64,000 nt of DNA. Origin: Saprospiraceae bacterium. GTDB lineage: Bacteria; Bacteroidota; Bacteroidia; Chitinophagales; Saprospiraceae. The stretch lies in NCBI GenBank assembly GCA_016718205.1, contig JADKEB010000003.1:62001-126000 (forward strand). Reading direction: 5' to 3'. Of the stretch, positions 8,253 to 17,693 are shown one piece after another. Numbering within the stretch: the stretch's first letter is position 1; each line of letters begins with the position of its first letter. The position numbers were made by a program, and so were the translations under genes. Below the pieces are notes generated by a model. It ran no database searches. It was given only the letters and a program-made list of their open reading frames with translations, and was not told where the DNA came from.

Positions 8253-8729
8253 TTATAAAATTAATGTCGATCTGAGTTTTGAAATATGTTTTAAAGCATA
8301 CTCAAAAATGATCAATAGCAGTATGGAAATAACAACAATATTGAATAAATAGATCGTATCATTTCCAAAATGTGAAAAAAACTGAGACAATAACTGTGAT
8401 TGCTCCATTGATTCAATATCTGCAAAATAGTATGTAACGGCTCCTAATAAAGTGAATAAAGCAATGGCCACCCATTGGATATTAAGCAGGTTATAAAGTG
8501 AAACTTGTTTCCTGATAATTGCCTTTCCCATAGATGCTTCAAGTTTATTCCGAAACTCATTTGACAAATCTACAGTTATATTTTTACTTAAAAGTACATC
8601 AAGTTGGATGTTTTCATTATACATCTCATTGAATGCAGCATCCGTCTCTAAAAGAACTTTGATTTTTTCGATTTCTTCAGCTGTGCAGTCGTTATCGATA
8701 TATTTCCATAAAAGATCTTCCATTTTCAT
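8253..8729 (-). CDS. Probable anti-sigma factor, membrane-anchored
   Basis: 158-residue protein immediately downstream of an ECF sigma factor gene (12-base gap, same strand). The N-terminal 75 residues are acidic and helical (LLWKYIDNDCTAEEIEKIKVLLETD), like the cytoplasmic sigma-binding part of zinc-free anti-sigma proteins. Hydrophobic helices follow at about 85-105 and 125-145. No HxxxCxxC zinc motif is seen. The function as regulator of the neighbouring sigma factor is inferred from position and topology. Confidence 0.65.
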   Translation of the reverse strand: MKMEDLLWKYIDNDCTAEEIEKIKVLLETDAAFNEMYNENIQLDVLLSKNITVDLSNEFRNKLEASMGKAIIRKQVSLYNLLNIQWVAIALFTLLGAVTYYFADIESMEQSQLLSQFFSHFGNDTIYLFNIVVISILLLIIFEYALKHISKLRSTLIL

Positions 8730-8741
8730 TTATTTATTTGA

Positions 8742-9284
8742 TTATATAGATATTTTTTTTAGAGTCTCAGCCATAAGTTTTCTTGCTCTATGGAGTTTTA
8801 TTTTGACATTGCTCACGGTAAGGCCTGTAAATTCGGTTATTTCCTTAATTTTTTTTTCTTCAAGGTAATACATAGTGATGATGGCTTTTGACTCATCATC
8901 CAGAATTTTCATCATGGAGTTGATTTGGAATTTTTGGTCTGCGATTTCTGCTGTTTCTTCCGTATTATATTGCGAGATAAGGTGATCTACTTTAGTAATA
9001 TCCTGGTGGTTTTTTACCTTTCTCTTATAATCAATCGCAGTACGGTACGCAATAGTATAACACCATGCTTTGAGAGAAGAATGCTGATCAAATGATTGTA
9101 GATTTTTTAATACTTTGAGGACTGCATCCTGTGTAGCTTCTTCAGCATCCGGTACTTGACCAAGAATCCTGAACGCAACATTGTACATAAATTTTCCATA
9201 AGTATCAATGAATTCACTGATAGCTCTTCGATCTCCGGTCTGAAGCTGATTTACAATATTCCTTTCGTCTGCGTTATTTGACAT
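8742..9284 (-). CDS. RNA polymerase ECF-type sigma-70 factor
   Basis: 180-residue sigma factor with region 2 (about residues 20-85, including the core-binding DAEEATQDAVLKVLKNL stretch) and region 4 with a helix-turn-helix (about 125-178; YYLEEKKIKEITEFTGLTVSNVKIKLHRARK). An in-frame ATG 18 bases upstream (9302) is also possible; ATG 9284 gives the more usual length. It is co-transcribed with the anti-sigma-like gene and sits directly downstream of porV on the same strand. An ECF factor (SigP) controls T9SS genes in Porphyromonas, so a similar job is possible here, but nothing in the sequence proves it. Confidence 0.9.
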   Translation of the reverse strand: MSNNADERNIVNQLQTGDRRAISEFIDTYGKFMYNVAFRILGQVPDAEEATQDAVLKVLKNLQSFDQHSSLKAWCYTIAYRTAIDYKRKVKNHQDITKVDHLISQYNTEETAEIADQKFQINSMMKILDDESKAIITMYYLEEKKIKEITEFTGLTVSNVKIKLHRARKLMAETLKKISI

Positions 9285-9380
9285 TATAACAAATATACGC
9301 ATCCGAAGTGTAGTCGGTTACAATTATGGTTATAAAATCAATATTTTTTGAGATTTGACTTCTTGTGGATGTGAACTAAA

Positions 9381-10625
9381 TTAATCCGCAGTAAATACAG
9401 AAAAGTCAAATAATAGAGAAAATCTGAGTGTATTGTCTAAAGGATTGGGCAAATTGGAAGTGGGCACCAGATAGGATAAATCTATACCAAAAACATTATA
9501 TTTGATGCCTGCACCTACAGTAAAAAATCGTCTGTTTCCTTTTTCAGCGCTCTCCCAATAGTAGCCACCTCTGAATGCAAATTGTTTATCGTACCAGTAT
9601 TCTGCTCCAAATGATAAGGAAATTTCTCTCAATTCTTCCCGTAGTCCACCCTGAGCATCTGAAAATGATCCTAGCATTCCGGCAAAAAGAGCTTTTTCCC
9701 TGTAATCGGCAATTCCTTTTTCTCCGGTTTTATCCCAGTCAGGATTTTCGATAGGAACTCCGTCAGAACCTGCAATTTTTTTTGCAATGGGTGTCGGTAC
9801 CAGCAATTTGTTGAAGTCAAGAGCAAAGGTCAATGAATTATAATCATCCAAATCCAGCTTTAATGAAGTACCTAAACCTAAATTGGCAGGTATAAAGTCT
9901 TTGACTGAATTGTCTCTCGTATAACTTAGCTTTGAACCAATATTGGTAATGGCTAACCCGTAGGACCACTCTCCTTTATAGCCACCTAATTTTGTTTTTG
10001 TTCTGTAATTCAAACCAAAATCCGCAGCAAATGAAGCCGCAGTATTGATGTCTACTCCATTGACGTTTAGCCCTGAAGCCAGATTGGAAAAAACGTATTT
10101 TCCTGATAAAGATGCTGACAATTTATCACCAAGTTTCCTGGCATAGGCAGCTGTAAACTCACCTTCACGTGGCCTTCCGGTACCAAGAGATGCTCCCTGT
10201 GCAGAAGTAAAATCAATATCTCCAAGTGAAAAGAACCTGATTCCTCCGCCTATTGCTTGATTTTCATCCAATTTGTAAAAACCTGAAACATACAACAGGA
10301 AAATGTCATCCAGATTAAGATTGCGCAGCCATGGAGTATATGTGAATGCAAAACCTGATTGTTCTTCCGAAAATACTAGATTGGAAGCATTAAAATGCAA
10401 GGAATTTGCATTGGGTGACAATGCTACCCCTGCATCACCCATTGCACCTGATCTGGCATCAGGGGTTATTCGAAGGAAAGGCACTGCTGTCAATAAGGTA
10501 TTGGAGATGCACTCTCCATTATTGTCGATGACACAACCCTTTGCCGGATCGAACACTTGTCCAAACATGGGTATTGTAAAAAGCAAAATAACCGTTGGTA
10601 AAAGTTGTTTTATTCTAAATATCAT
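9381..10625 (-). CDS. porV: T9SS outer membrane protein PorV (LptO)
   Basis: 414-residue outer-membrane beta-barrel with a signal peptide (about residues 1-22). PorV shuttles type IX cargo from the SprA translocon to the PorU sortase. Recognised by the N-terminal sequence after the signal (GQVFDPAKGC, then AVPFLRITPDARSGAMGDAGVA), amphipathic strands throughout, and the terminal strand ending in Phe-rich residues (LRFSLLFDFSVFTAD). Length matches the family. It lies downstream of porU on the same strand with a 231-base gap (10626-10856) in which only AT-rich sequence is visible. Confidence 0.94.
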   Translation of the reverse strand: MIFRIKQLLPTVILLFTIPMFGQVFDPAKGCVIDNNGECISNTLLTAVPFLRITPDARSGAMGDAGVALSPNANSLHFNASNLVFSEEQSGFAFTYTPWLRNLNLDDIFLLYVSGFYKLDENQAIGGGIRFFSLGDIDFTSAQGASLGTGRPREGEFTAAYARKLGDKLSASLSGKYVFSNLASGLNVNGVDINTAASFAADFGLNYRTKTKLGGYKGEWSYGLAITNIGSKLSYTRDNSVKDFIPANLGLGTSLKLDLDDYNSLTFALDFNKLLVPTPIAKKIAGSDGVPIENPDWDKTGEKGIADYREKALFAGMLGSFSDAQGGLREELREISLSFGAEYWYDKQFAFRGGYYWESAEKGNRRFFTVGAGIKYNVFGIDLSYLVPTSNLPNPLDNTLRFSLLFDFSVFTAD

Positions 10626-10856
10626 ATTCTCTTTTCTAAAAGACTGCGCAAAATTAACAATTACAATAAATTATATTCAAAAAATAACATTTTAAATCAA
10701 TAAGAACTGGTTTGGGAAAAAATGTTATTAAAAAAGTACAAAATTTTACTACCCTATTTCTTTTAAGTAAAATGGTTAATGTCCTCCTTTTTCATGTTTT
10801 TCTAAAGATTGATAGATTAGTTTAATGCCATTGAAATCAGACAAGATGCTAAGATT

Positions 10857-13800
10857 TTAAATCTTTACAAGTTTTTCAAATCCGCTCTCTTTTGTTATCT
10901 TCAATTCTTTGGAATGTATCCTGATCTTATACAAATAAACTCCACGTGCCAGAGACCCGTCAAAATCATCTCTACCATTCCATCCTATATCATTAACTCT
11001 AAATCCTGAAGAATATTTTGTCTGAACTATACTTTTTATCAATTTTCCTGAAATTGTATAAATATCGACAATGATATCCAATTCAGTATTGGTCATATTG
11101 TGCTCAAACTGGAAATGTGTCAAGGTACTAAATGGATTAGGATAATTATACACGTTTTTAAGTGTATTGTCATTTACATCGGTCACCACAAAGTCGATTC
11201 GTTTTTCTGTTGAGTTACCTGAGATATCCCATGCTTTTGCCACAATAAAGTGATTTCCTTTTGACAATTTATTGAATGGAAATTTTACCTGTCCTTTTGA
11301 AAAATCATCTTTTGTCGATTCATAAAACTCATTCAAAACAAATATATTCTGATTGTTTCCGTCAAGTACTGCTGTAATATCCTGACCTACTGCATTGCCT
11401 GTGACATTGATGCCATAGTCATCTTTAAGGTTGAGGATGAGTACGGGGTTTTCATTGGTTATTCCACCTGAAACAAAGCTTTCATCGTTTATAAATGCAT
11501 CCATCTGAGGGCTCTGATCATCAGTAACAAGGGCACTGTTGGCACCACCTACTATGACATTTGTAAAGATGCCTGCTGCATCTGATTTTCCGTCATGAGC
11601 ATAATACATAATCCTGGCAGGTCCAAAAGTATAATTTATATTCTTTGGCATCCAGAAAGAGATGATCCACTTACCTGACTTTACTGAAGCTGTGCCTTTG
11701 AACAAAATATTGGTATATGCTTTGAAAGAAAATTTGGGTGATCCGCTATCATTGGATAAGGTCTGTAATGTCGACTTCTTATCATAGACGGTTACAAACA
11801 AAGTGCCATTAAAACTATCATCTATTTCTCCTTTGCCGTTTTTAATAACTCCTTCCAGTGCAACTTTTTCAAGAGCACTTATGGTATCGGGCATACTGAT
11901 AGCATCTTTATTGTTTATACGGGTGGTGATTATCTCCTTTTCAGGCAGTGCTATTTTCAATGCCGGATCACCCAGCAAGGTGAACTTCCGGGAATTGATC
12001 CTGAAAAAATCACCCTGAGATATGTTCTTCCCTTCAGCAAGGATGTAACCCAAGCTTGGTGCCTGATTATTTATCTTTGAAAACATCAGTTGATGTACTC
12101 CATCAGTCAGTATCTTATTTGAGTTGGTATATACTGCCCTGGTGGTACTTAGCAGTGCTATAGCTCCACCCTTAGGATTTAGGATCGCATACTCTGCAGG
12201 AGTGACTATCGAAGGATCGTCGTAAGCTGCAAATGAACAAGTCGCCGTGACCATGACTATAAGTTTGTCAATATTAGTCATAGATTGTATATCGGTTGGG
12301 GTGAGTATTCTTTCCTGTGCCCAACCCAAAGGTCCTCCATGGCCCAGATATGTCACAGAGAGTTGCCCTTTGAAGATATTGTCTTTTATTTTTTTGTTGG
12401 CATCGGGATATCTGTTTTCTCCGGCTGTTGGTACTTGCTTAAATGCATCGGAGTAAACTTTTTGCTGGTTGATGATTTTATGCCGATTTTCATCATCAGT
12501 GGCAATCTCATCAATATCCCGAAGATGAGTATTTCCATCCTCGTCATCTGCGACGTATCCTACATTCAGTCTCCAATCACCAAATGAAGTCGGCGATGTC
12601 TCATAGTGAACGATTTTATTGACCAGCACTGCAGCTTCTTCAGCCGTTTTTGCAGGAAGTCTGCCAATGTAGATATCCAGTCCTCCTCTCAGATCAAAAC
12701 CTTCATCATTGCCCAGCAATCCATAAAAATCATCAGAAGGAAATCCATCTACCGGATCAAGTGATTCATCTGTCTCATATGCCGGTACAAAATTTTCAGC
12801 AGGGATTTCTTTAACAAGACCTTTGTAATCATAACTTCCGTCACCGAATAGCAGGAGATATCTGAATGATGGATTTCTGCTCAGCAACATTCTGGCCATA
12901 TCTCTTATAGCTGCCGGATCTGTCTTGCCACCACTAAACTCATTGTACACCTGGTCAGTAGTCACGGTCATTACTTTCAATCCTGATTGCTTTTTACGGT
13001 GTTCAGCCAGTCGTTGGGCTTCAGGTAAAAATTTTGGGTGGGTGACGATGACCATATCTTCATCTTTCATTCCATGAAGATTCTGGTTAGGAATTTTACC
13101 CAGACCGATTGGTTCGAATGCTCCGTTTAGGTTGTTATGTGCCACAAATTCTCTGACCAATCCACCAGTGCTATATAGTATTTTGCCTGATGTCAGAGAT
13201 ATTTCTTCAGGTGAAAACGGATCAGTGACATCCCATATGACCTGACTATTGATTGCCTTTGGTACGAGTGATACTGTACGGAATTGTTTTGTCCGCTTAT
13301 TGCGAAAAGATAATTGTGTATTGTTGAAAACCAATTCTCTGCCATTGACTATCTGCAGGTAATCAAGCCATCCTTTTGAATCGCTGCTTGTCTGTATATA
13401 GCTCAGCTTTACCTGAGGGCTTGGTTCAGAGATTAAAGTTTCCTCTTTGATACTCGTTTTTCTGGCATAGATGGCCTCAAGTTCACTCGTAGGTACTCCT
13501 TGAATATTTTTTGTAAAAACTTTTTTTTCAAAAGTAAGTGAAACAGATGTTGTATTTTCACTTCTACCCGCGAAGATCATTTCTAATGAAGCAGGGATTT
13601 CATTCACAAAAGATGTAAAATCAAAACGGGAAGTATAATTTTTTTCTCTGGAACTTCCTGAAAGCTCATCACCATACCACTCTTTACCCGTTCCTTCGGC
13701 ACTGTTCGCACTTCCCAATATATTAATTTTATCATCTTCAAGCCTTTGCAGCATATCGTAATACGGGTATTCATACTCTGCAGGACTTGATGGTATGGAA

Positions 13801-14660
13801 CTCTTTTTTATTCTTAACCCATCTTGAGCATCAATTTTCAGATAATAGTAGTTTTTGTCGTCATAGATGTTTTTATCGTAAGTATAGGTATCTGATTTGG
13901 GGTCAAATCCCCATTTGTCCGCACCTTGCGCATAAAAAAGTATATAATCACTATTGTCAAATCTATTGTCACTTTCACCGGCAACAAAAACTGCCAGTTC
14001 TTTTAAATCATCTACCCTGGGGATATTATTTTGTTCAGGTAATCTACCACCATCCCCACCAAATATCCTGATCTTTTTTGGATTTACACTAGATACATTT
14101 ATTCCAAACTTAGACTCGAGAAAACTTTTGTCTATTTTGAATACACCAGTCTTGTCCACACTTAGTTTAAAGATATCCCCTGTGGAAAGTATGGATGTAA
14201 AAGTATTTTCAGGTCCACGAGCACCAGAATTTTTGATCGCTGAAGTTTCAGTCAGCAAGTGAAATGACAAAAGCCGTTCAACTCTGCCATCAGATAACTT
14301 TCTATATGGATGTAAAGTGTAGTGCAATGAATATTGTCCTCTGACTTCAGAAATTTCTGCCTTCAATCCAAAATCATCACCCAAATTAGTATCAGTTACT
14401 GTATTTGCATCGTTGACTATTTCAGTTTTCAAGTCGCTCATACTAAACCTGTCTAATGATGTTGCATAAAAAGGCACACTGCCATGAAACAGAGTGCTGT
14501 TTCCGTTTTTATTTTGAGCAGTGAAAATTTGACCATTAACAAAAGAGCTTTCTGCCTGCTTATGTTGCCAGGGCAAAACGACTCTTATTACATCATTTTT
14601 TTGAGCAATGGATTGTACTCCTAAAAAAGTTAAAACTATTACTAAAAAACAAATCTTCAT
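10857..14660 (-). CDS. porU: T9SS sortase PorU
   Basis: 1267-residue cell-surface transpeptidase that removes the C-terminal sorting domain from T9SS cargo and attaches it to lipopolysaccharide. Signal peptide residues 1-19; beta-rich N-terminal domains (about 150-520); gingipain-like C25 caspase-fold domain (about 535-900) with catalytic His774 (YLGHGGPLGW) and Cys808 (VTATCSF); then Ig-like modules. It closes with a FlgD-like domain (NYPNPFS near residue 1165, LARGVYLYKIRI near the end). All key residues are present. It needs PorV, encoded next to it. The secreted subtilase, the PGRP amidase and other sorting-domain proteins in this window are candidate substrates. Confidence 0.95.
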   Translation of the reverse strand: MKICFLVIVLTFLGVQSIAQKNDVIRVVLPWQHKQAESSFVNGQIFTAQNKNGNSTLFHGSVPFYATSLDRFSMSDLKTEIVNDANTVTDTNLGDDFGLKAEISEVRGQYSLHYTLHPYRKLSDGRVERLLSFHLLTETSAIKNSGARGPENTFTSILSTGDIFKLSVDKTGVFKIDKSFLESKFGINVSSVNPKKIRIFGGDGGRLPEQNNIPRVDDLKELAVFVAGESDNRFDNSDYILFYAQGADKWGFDPKSDTYTYDKNIYDDKNYYYLKIDAQDGLRIKKSSIPSSPAEYEYPYYDMLQRLEDDKINILGSANSAEGTGKEWYGDELSGSSREKNYTSRFDFTSFVNEIPASLEMIFAGRSENTTSVSLTFEKKVFTKNIQGVPTSELEAIYARKTSIKEETLISEPSPQVKLSYIQTSSDSKGWLDYLQIVNGRELVFNNTQLSFRNKRTKQFRTVSLVPKAINSQVIWDVTDPFSPEEISLTSGKILYSTGGLVREFVAHNNLNGAFEPIGLGKIPNQNLHGMKDEDMVIVTHPKFLPEAQRLAEHRKKQSGLKVMTVTTDQVYNEFSGGKTDPAAIRDMARMLLSRNPSFRYLLLFGDGSYDYKGLVKEIPAENFVPAYETDESLDPVDGFPSDDFYGLLGNDEGFDLRGGLDIYIGRLPAKTAEEAAVLVNKIVHYETSPTSFGDWRLNVGYVADDEDGNTHLRDIDEIATDDENRHKIINQQKVYSDAFKQVPTAGENRYPDANKKIKDNIFKGQLSVTYLGHGGPLGWAQERILTPTDIQSMTNIDKLIVMVTATCSFAAYDDPSIVTPAEYAILNPKGGAIALLSTTRAVYTNSNKILTDGVHQLMFSKINNQAPSLGYILAEGKNISQGDFFRINSRKFTLLGDPALKIALPEKEIITTRINNKDAISMPDTISALEKVALEGVIKNGKGEIDDSFNGTLFVTVYDKKSTLQTLSNDSGSPKFSFKAYTNILFKGTASVKSGKWIISFWMPKNINYTFGPARIMYYAHDGKSDAAGIFTNVIVGGANSALVTDDQSPQMDAFINDESFVSGGITNENPVLILNLKDDYGINVTGNAVGQDITAVLDGNNQNIFVLNEFYESTKDDFSKGQVKFPFNKLSKGNHFIVAKAWDISGNSTEKRIDFVVTDVNDNTLKNVYNYPNPFSTLTHFQFEHNMTNTELDIIVDIYTISGKLIKSIVQTKYSSGFRVNDIGWNGRDDFDGSLARGVYLYKIRIHSKELKITKESGFEKLVKI

Positions 14661-14701
14661 GCAGTCTAGGTTTAAACAGGTTTTTGATGTTTGAAATATA
14701 A

Positions 14702-14861
14702 GAGTATGTTTAAAATTTATCCTTTAGCAATAAAATGTTTTATTTTGACTACAAATTCGTTAAATTTTTCGTCGAATTGCCCACATTCGACTGCTAAATT
14801 TGCCTCTTTTCGCTCAAAATAACTCCATTTTATTATCCAAAAACAAAATTTAAACATACTC
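14702..14861. mobile_element. Family-1 short inverted-repeat element (160-bp form)
   Basis: The ends are GAGTATGTTTAAA and TTTAAACATACTC, perfectly complementary, and the element is flanked by the direct repeat TAA (14699-14701 and 14862-14864). It contains two perfect inverted repeats, 14729-14744 (AATAAAA / TTTTATT) and 14771-14791 (GTCGAAT / ATTCGAC). No ORF. The interior differs from the 259-bp copies at 26819 and 48168, so only the ends define the family. It lies between the divergent porU and porP/sprF genes and may carry or disturb their promoters. Confidence 0.85.
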
Positions 14862-14962
14862 TAATGTCAAAAAACAAACCAATTTATAAATAATTGTTAA
14901 ATTTTCATCTTTTTCACCTTAAAACGACCATATTTGCCGTTGTATTGTCTATAAGATTGTTA

Positions 14963-16021
14963 ATGCCATCCCAAATTCAAAATATTTTCACATTTTATAA
15001 ATTTATCCCAATAAGAATTTGGGCTATAACTCTATTTTTATTTTGTATACAAGTAGTAAAAAGTCAGGATCCAATCTATAGTCAATATTACAATGCCCAT
15101 CTCCAGCTTAATTCAGCGCTTGCAGGAAATACCAATGGCCCCTTGTTCCAACTGAACTACCGCAATCAATGGCCACTTCTTGATAAAATATATACAACAT
15201 ATTCAGTTTCTTATGATCAGTTTGTCAGGCGACTAAACAGTGGGGTCGGTGTTCAATTGGTCACAGACAATGCAGGAGATGGTACACTTCGTACTACAGG
15301 ATTGACAGGATATTACAGCTACAAGCTTAGGGTTAAAAAAAAATCATTCATAAAGGGTGGAATGGAGATAGGATACACCAATCTTGGGCTTGACTGGAAT
15401 AAACTTGTTTTCGGTGATGCTATAGATCCCGGTTCAGGACACATTTCTCCCGGAGGTACTCCATATCCGAGCAAGGAGCAAACACCTGGTATTACATCAA
15501 AAAATCTTCTAAACATCGGGGCTGGAATAGTGTTTTTCAATCCTGAATATTATGTGGGTGTCTCTTTAAAAAATCTCAATACACCGGATATTTCTTTTCT
15601 TGAAAGTGGCATCAATTCGGGAGCATCTTCTCAATCTTTGCCTGTCAGATTTTCTTTGCATGGCGGAAAGCAAATTATACTAAGGTCAGGCAATAAAAGA
15701 ATTGATCCTACGTTTATATCTCCGAATATTATGTATTTGAGGCAAGGAGGTTTTCATCAGCTTAATGCTGGGGCATATCTTTCGGTCAATAAAATTCAGG
15801 GAGGATTGTGGTACAGACACTCGTTGTTCAACGGAGATGCTTTGATAACTTCATTTGGTGTTAAAAAAGATTTTCTTAAAATAACTTATAGTTTCGATTT
15901 GACACTTTCTCAATTAAATATTCGACAAGGGGGTGCTCATGAATTAGGGGTAGTAGTGAGTTTTGAGCATCTATATCCTAAAAGGCAGGATTATAATGAC
16001 TGTTTTGCGATATTTCGGTAG
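14963..16021 (+). CDS. PorP/SprF family type IX secretion membrane protein
   Basis: Outer-membrane beta-barrel of the PorP/SprF family (352 residues from ATG 14963), which assists T9SS secretion or attachment of surface adhesins. Hallmarks are the mature N-terminus QDPIYSQYYNAHLQLNSALAG and the following NYRNQWP, then alternating amphipathic strands to the end. An upstream TTG at 14894 would extend the frame but puts an implausible segment before the signal peptide. The gene is divergent from porU and followed by gldJ 112 bases downstream. Which of the several PorP/SprF paralogues this is cannot be told. Confidence 0.88.
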   Translation: MPSQIQNIFTFYKFIPIRIWAITLFLFCIQVVKSQDPIYSQYYNAHLQLNSALAGNTNGPLFQLNYRNQWPLLDKIYTTYSVSYDQFVRRLNSGVGVQLVTDNAGDGTLRTTGLTGYYSYKLRVKKKSFIKGGMEIGYTNLGLDWNKLVFGDAIDPGSGHISPGGTPYPSKEQTPGITSKNLLNIGAGIVFFNPEYYVGVSLKNLNTPDISFLESGINSGASSQSLPVRFSLHGGKQIILRSGNKRIDPTFISPNIMYLRQGGFHQLNAGAYLSVNKIQGGLWYRHSLFNGDALITSFGVKKDFLKITYSFDLTLSQLNIRQGGAHELGVVVSFEHLYPKRQDYNDCFAIFR

Positions 16022-16092
16022 CAGAAATAGAAAAATTACAGAACTTATTATCCTTTTTTTTAATAAATAAATCGGCAAAATTTAAAAACCCG

Positions 16093-16100
16093 TATATTTG
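16093..16100 (+). promoter_or_regulatory. Candidate -7 box TATATTTG upstream of gldJ
   Basis: Matches TAnnTTTG and lies 33 bases before the chosen ATG at 16134. It overlaps an alternative upstream ATG (16098), which argues that the later start is the real one. Confidence 0.5.
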
Positions 16101-16133
16101 CGCGCTAATTTTAGAATTTTAGAATATCAATCC

Positions 16134-17642
16134 ATGAAAAATTATTTTAGTTATTTAACTTTGATGGCATGCTGCGCCATATTGATCACTTCTTGTGGCA
16201 GAAAAGGAGGAAGTGGCGGAAGTTCATCTGCAACGGGATGGAAGTACAATGATCCAGAATGGGGTGGATTTGAGAAAAAAGATTATGAGGGCCAAATAGA
16301 TGGTCCAAACTTGGTTCTTATAGAGGGTGGTACTTTTTCGATGGGTAGAAATACTGATGACCCGATTTACGAATTTAACAATGTACCCAGAAGAGTCACT
16401 GTTTCTTCATTTTATATGGATGAAACTGAAGTCTCTAATATCAACTACAGAGAATATCTTCACTGGATACGAAATAAATATATTTCATATCCTGAAGTTT
16501 ACAGGAAAGCACTTCCCGATTCTTTGGTATGGAGAGAAGAACTAGCTTTCAATGAACCCCTTGTGGAAACATATTTCAGACACCCTTCCTATGATGATTA
16601 TCCTGTAGTAGGTGTTTCTTGGATTCAGGCGAACGAATACTGTAGGTGGAGATCAAGCAGAGTCAATGAAATGCTACTGATTGAGAAGGGAATCCTTAAC
16701 CCAACACCTGAATCCAAAGACTCAGATGTGTTTGACACCAAGGCCTATCTTAATGGAAAATATCAGGGTAATGTAAAGAAAAACCTCCCGAATCTTGTCA
16801 ACGGAGGAGAAAGACCAGTGGCCTTTGATGATGGTATTCTTCTACCTGATTACAGACTACCTACAGAAGCCGAATGGGAGTATGCAGCATTGGCTCTCCA
16901 AGGAAACCAACCTACATCAGATGATGAAGTCTATACTGACAGACGTATATATCCTTGGAATGGTAATACTGCAAGGTACAAGAAAAGAAATAAATCGCAG
17001 GGAGAAATCCTCGCCAACTTTAAAAGAGGAAGGGGTGACTATATGGGACTTGCCGGCAATCTGAATGATAATGCATCATTTGCCGGTCCTGTGCGAAGCT
17101 ACATACCCAATGATTTTGGTCTTTATAATATGGCTGGAAATGTCAGTGAGTGGACAGCAGATACATACAGACCTACTACATCAATGACACTTAATGATAC
17201 TGACAATCATGAATTAAACCCATTCAGAGGTAACCAATTTCAAACTTTGGTAATAGATGAAGAAGGTAATCCTGTAGAAAAAGACTCTCTTGGCAGACTG
17301 AAATACAGATATGTAGATGATGAAGAAGCAAAGGACCGTGAAAACTACAGAAAAGGAGATGTCAGGTCATATCAGGATGGTGATTCTGACAATATCAAAT
17401 ATCTTTATGGTGAAACAACATTAGTATCTGACAAATCTAAAGTATACAAAGGTGGTTCATGGGCTGACAGACTTTTCTGGTTGCAACCCGGAGCAAGAAG
17501 ATATAAAGATGAAGATAAAGCTGACCGTACCATAGGCTTCAGATGCGCTATGATAAGAGTAGGTGGAGCAGCAGGTAATGAAGATGTGGGTGGCAATACT
17601 TTTAAGGAAGCAGGAAGAAAAGTTAAAAGAAGATACAAATAA
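16134..17642 (+). CDS. gldJ: Gliding motility / T9SS lipoprotein GldJ
   Basis: 502-residue lipoprotein: a signal peptide with lipobox LITSC (Cys21), a Gly/Ser-rich linker, and a formylglycine-generating-enzyme-like (FGE-sulfatase/SUMF1) domain over about residues 45-490, with the cores GGTFSMGR, LPTEAEWEYAA and GNVSEWTAD and the ending KGGSWADR...IGFRCAM. GldJ and its paralogue GldK share this fold and form the periplasmic ring/track parts of the T9SS motor. The position next to porU/porV and directly before murF matches the gldJ locus of gliding Bacteroidota, which is why gldJ is preferred over gldK. The ORF could begin at 16098, but the lipoprotein signal starts at 16134. Confidence 0.85.
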   Translation: MKNYFSYLTLMACCAILITSCGRKGGSGGSSSATGWKYNDPEWGGFEKKDYEGQIDGPNLVLIEGGTFSMGRNTDDPIYEFNNVPRRVTVSSFYMDETEVSNINYREYLHWIRNKYISYPEVYRKALPDSLVWREELAFNEPLVETYFRHPSYDDYPVVGVSWIQANEYCRWRSSRVNEMLLIEKGILNPTPESKDSDVFDTKAYLNGKYQGNVKKNLPNLVNGGERPVAFDDGILLPDYRLPTEAEWEYAALALQGNQPTSDDEVYTDRRIYPWNGNTARYKKRNKSQGEILANFKRGRGDYMGLAGNLNDNASFAGPVRSYIPNDFGLYNMAGNVSEWTADTYRPTTSMTLNDTDNHELNPFRGNQFQTLVIDEEGNPVEKDSLGRLKYRYVDDEEAKDRENYRKGDVRSYQDGDSDNIKYLYGETTLVSDKSKVYKGGSWADRLFWLQPGARRYKDEDKADRTIGFRCAMIRVGGAAGNEDVGGNTFKEAGRKVKRRYK

Positions 17643-17659
17643 TTTTATTAAACTGATAT

Positions 17660-17688
17660 AGCCTCTGTAGTAATGCAGGGGCTTTTTT
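17660..17688 (+). terminator. Terminator after gldJ
   Basis: AGCCTCTG pairs with CAGGGGCT (one G-U pair) around an 8-base loop, followed by six T. An ATG inside this loop (17673) has been rejected as the murF start. Confidence 0.85.
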
Positions 17689-17693
17689 ATTAT

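Noticed and set aside
8110..8352. Possible 80-residue plus-strand gene
   Set aside because: Overlaps the 3' end of the anti-sigma gene on the other strand and is made of dispersed repeat sequence.
14894..14962. Extended N-terminus of the PorP/SprF protein from TTG 14894
   Set aside because: It would put an unneeded hydrophobic stretch before the signal peptide; ATG 14963 gives the usual layout.
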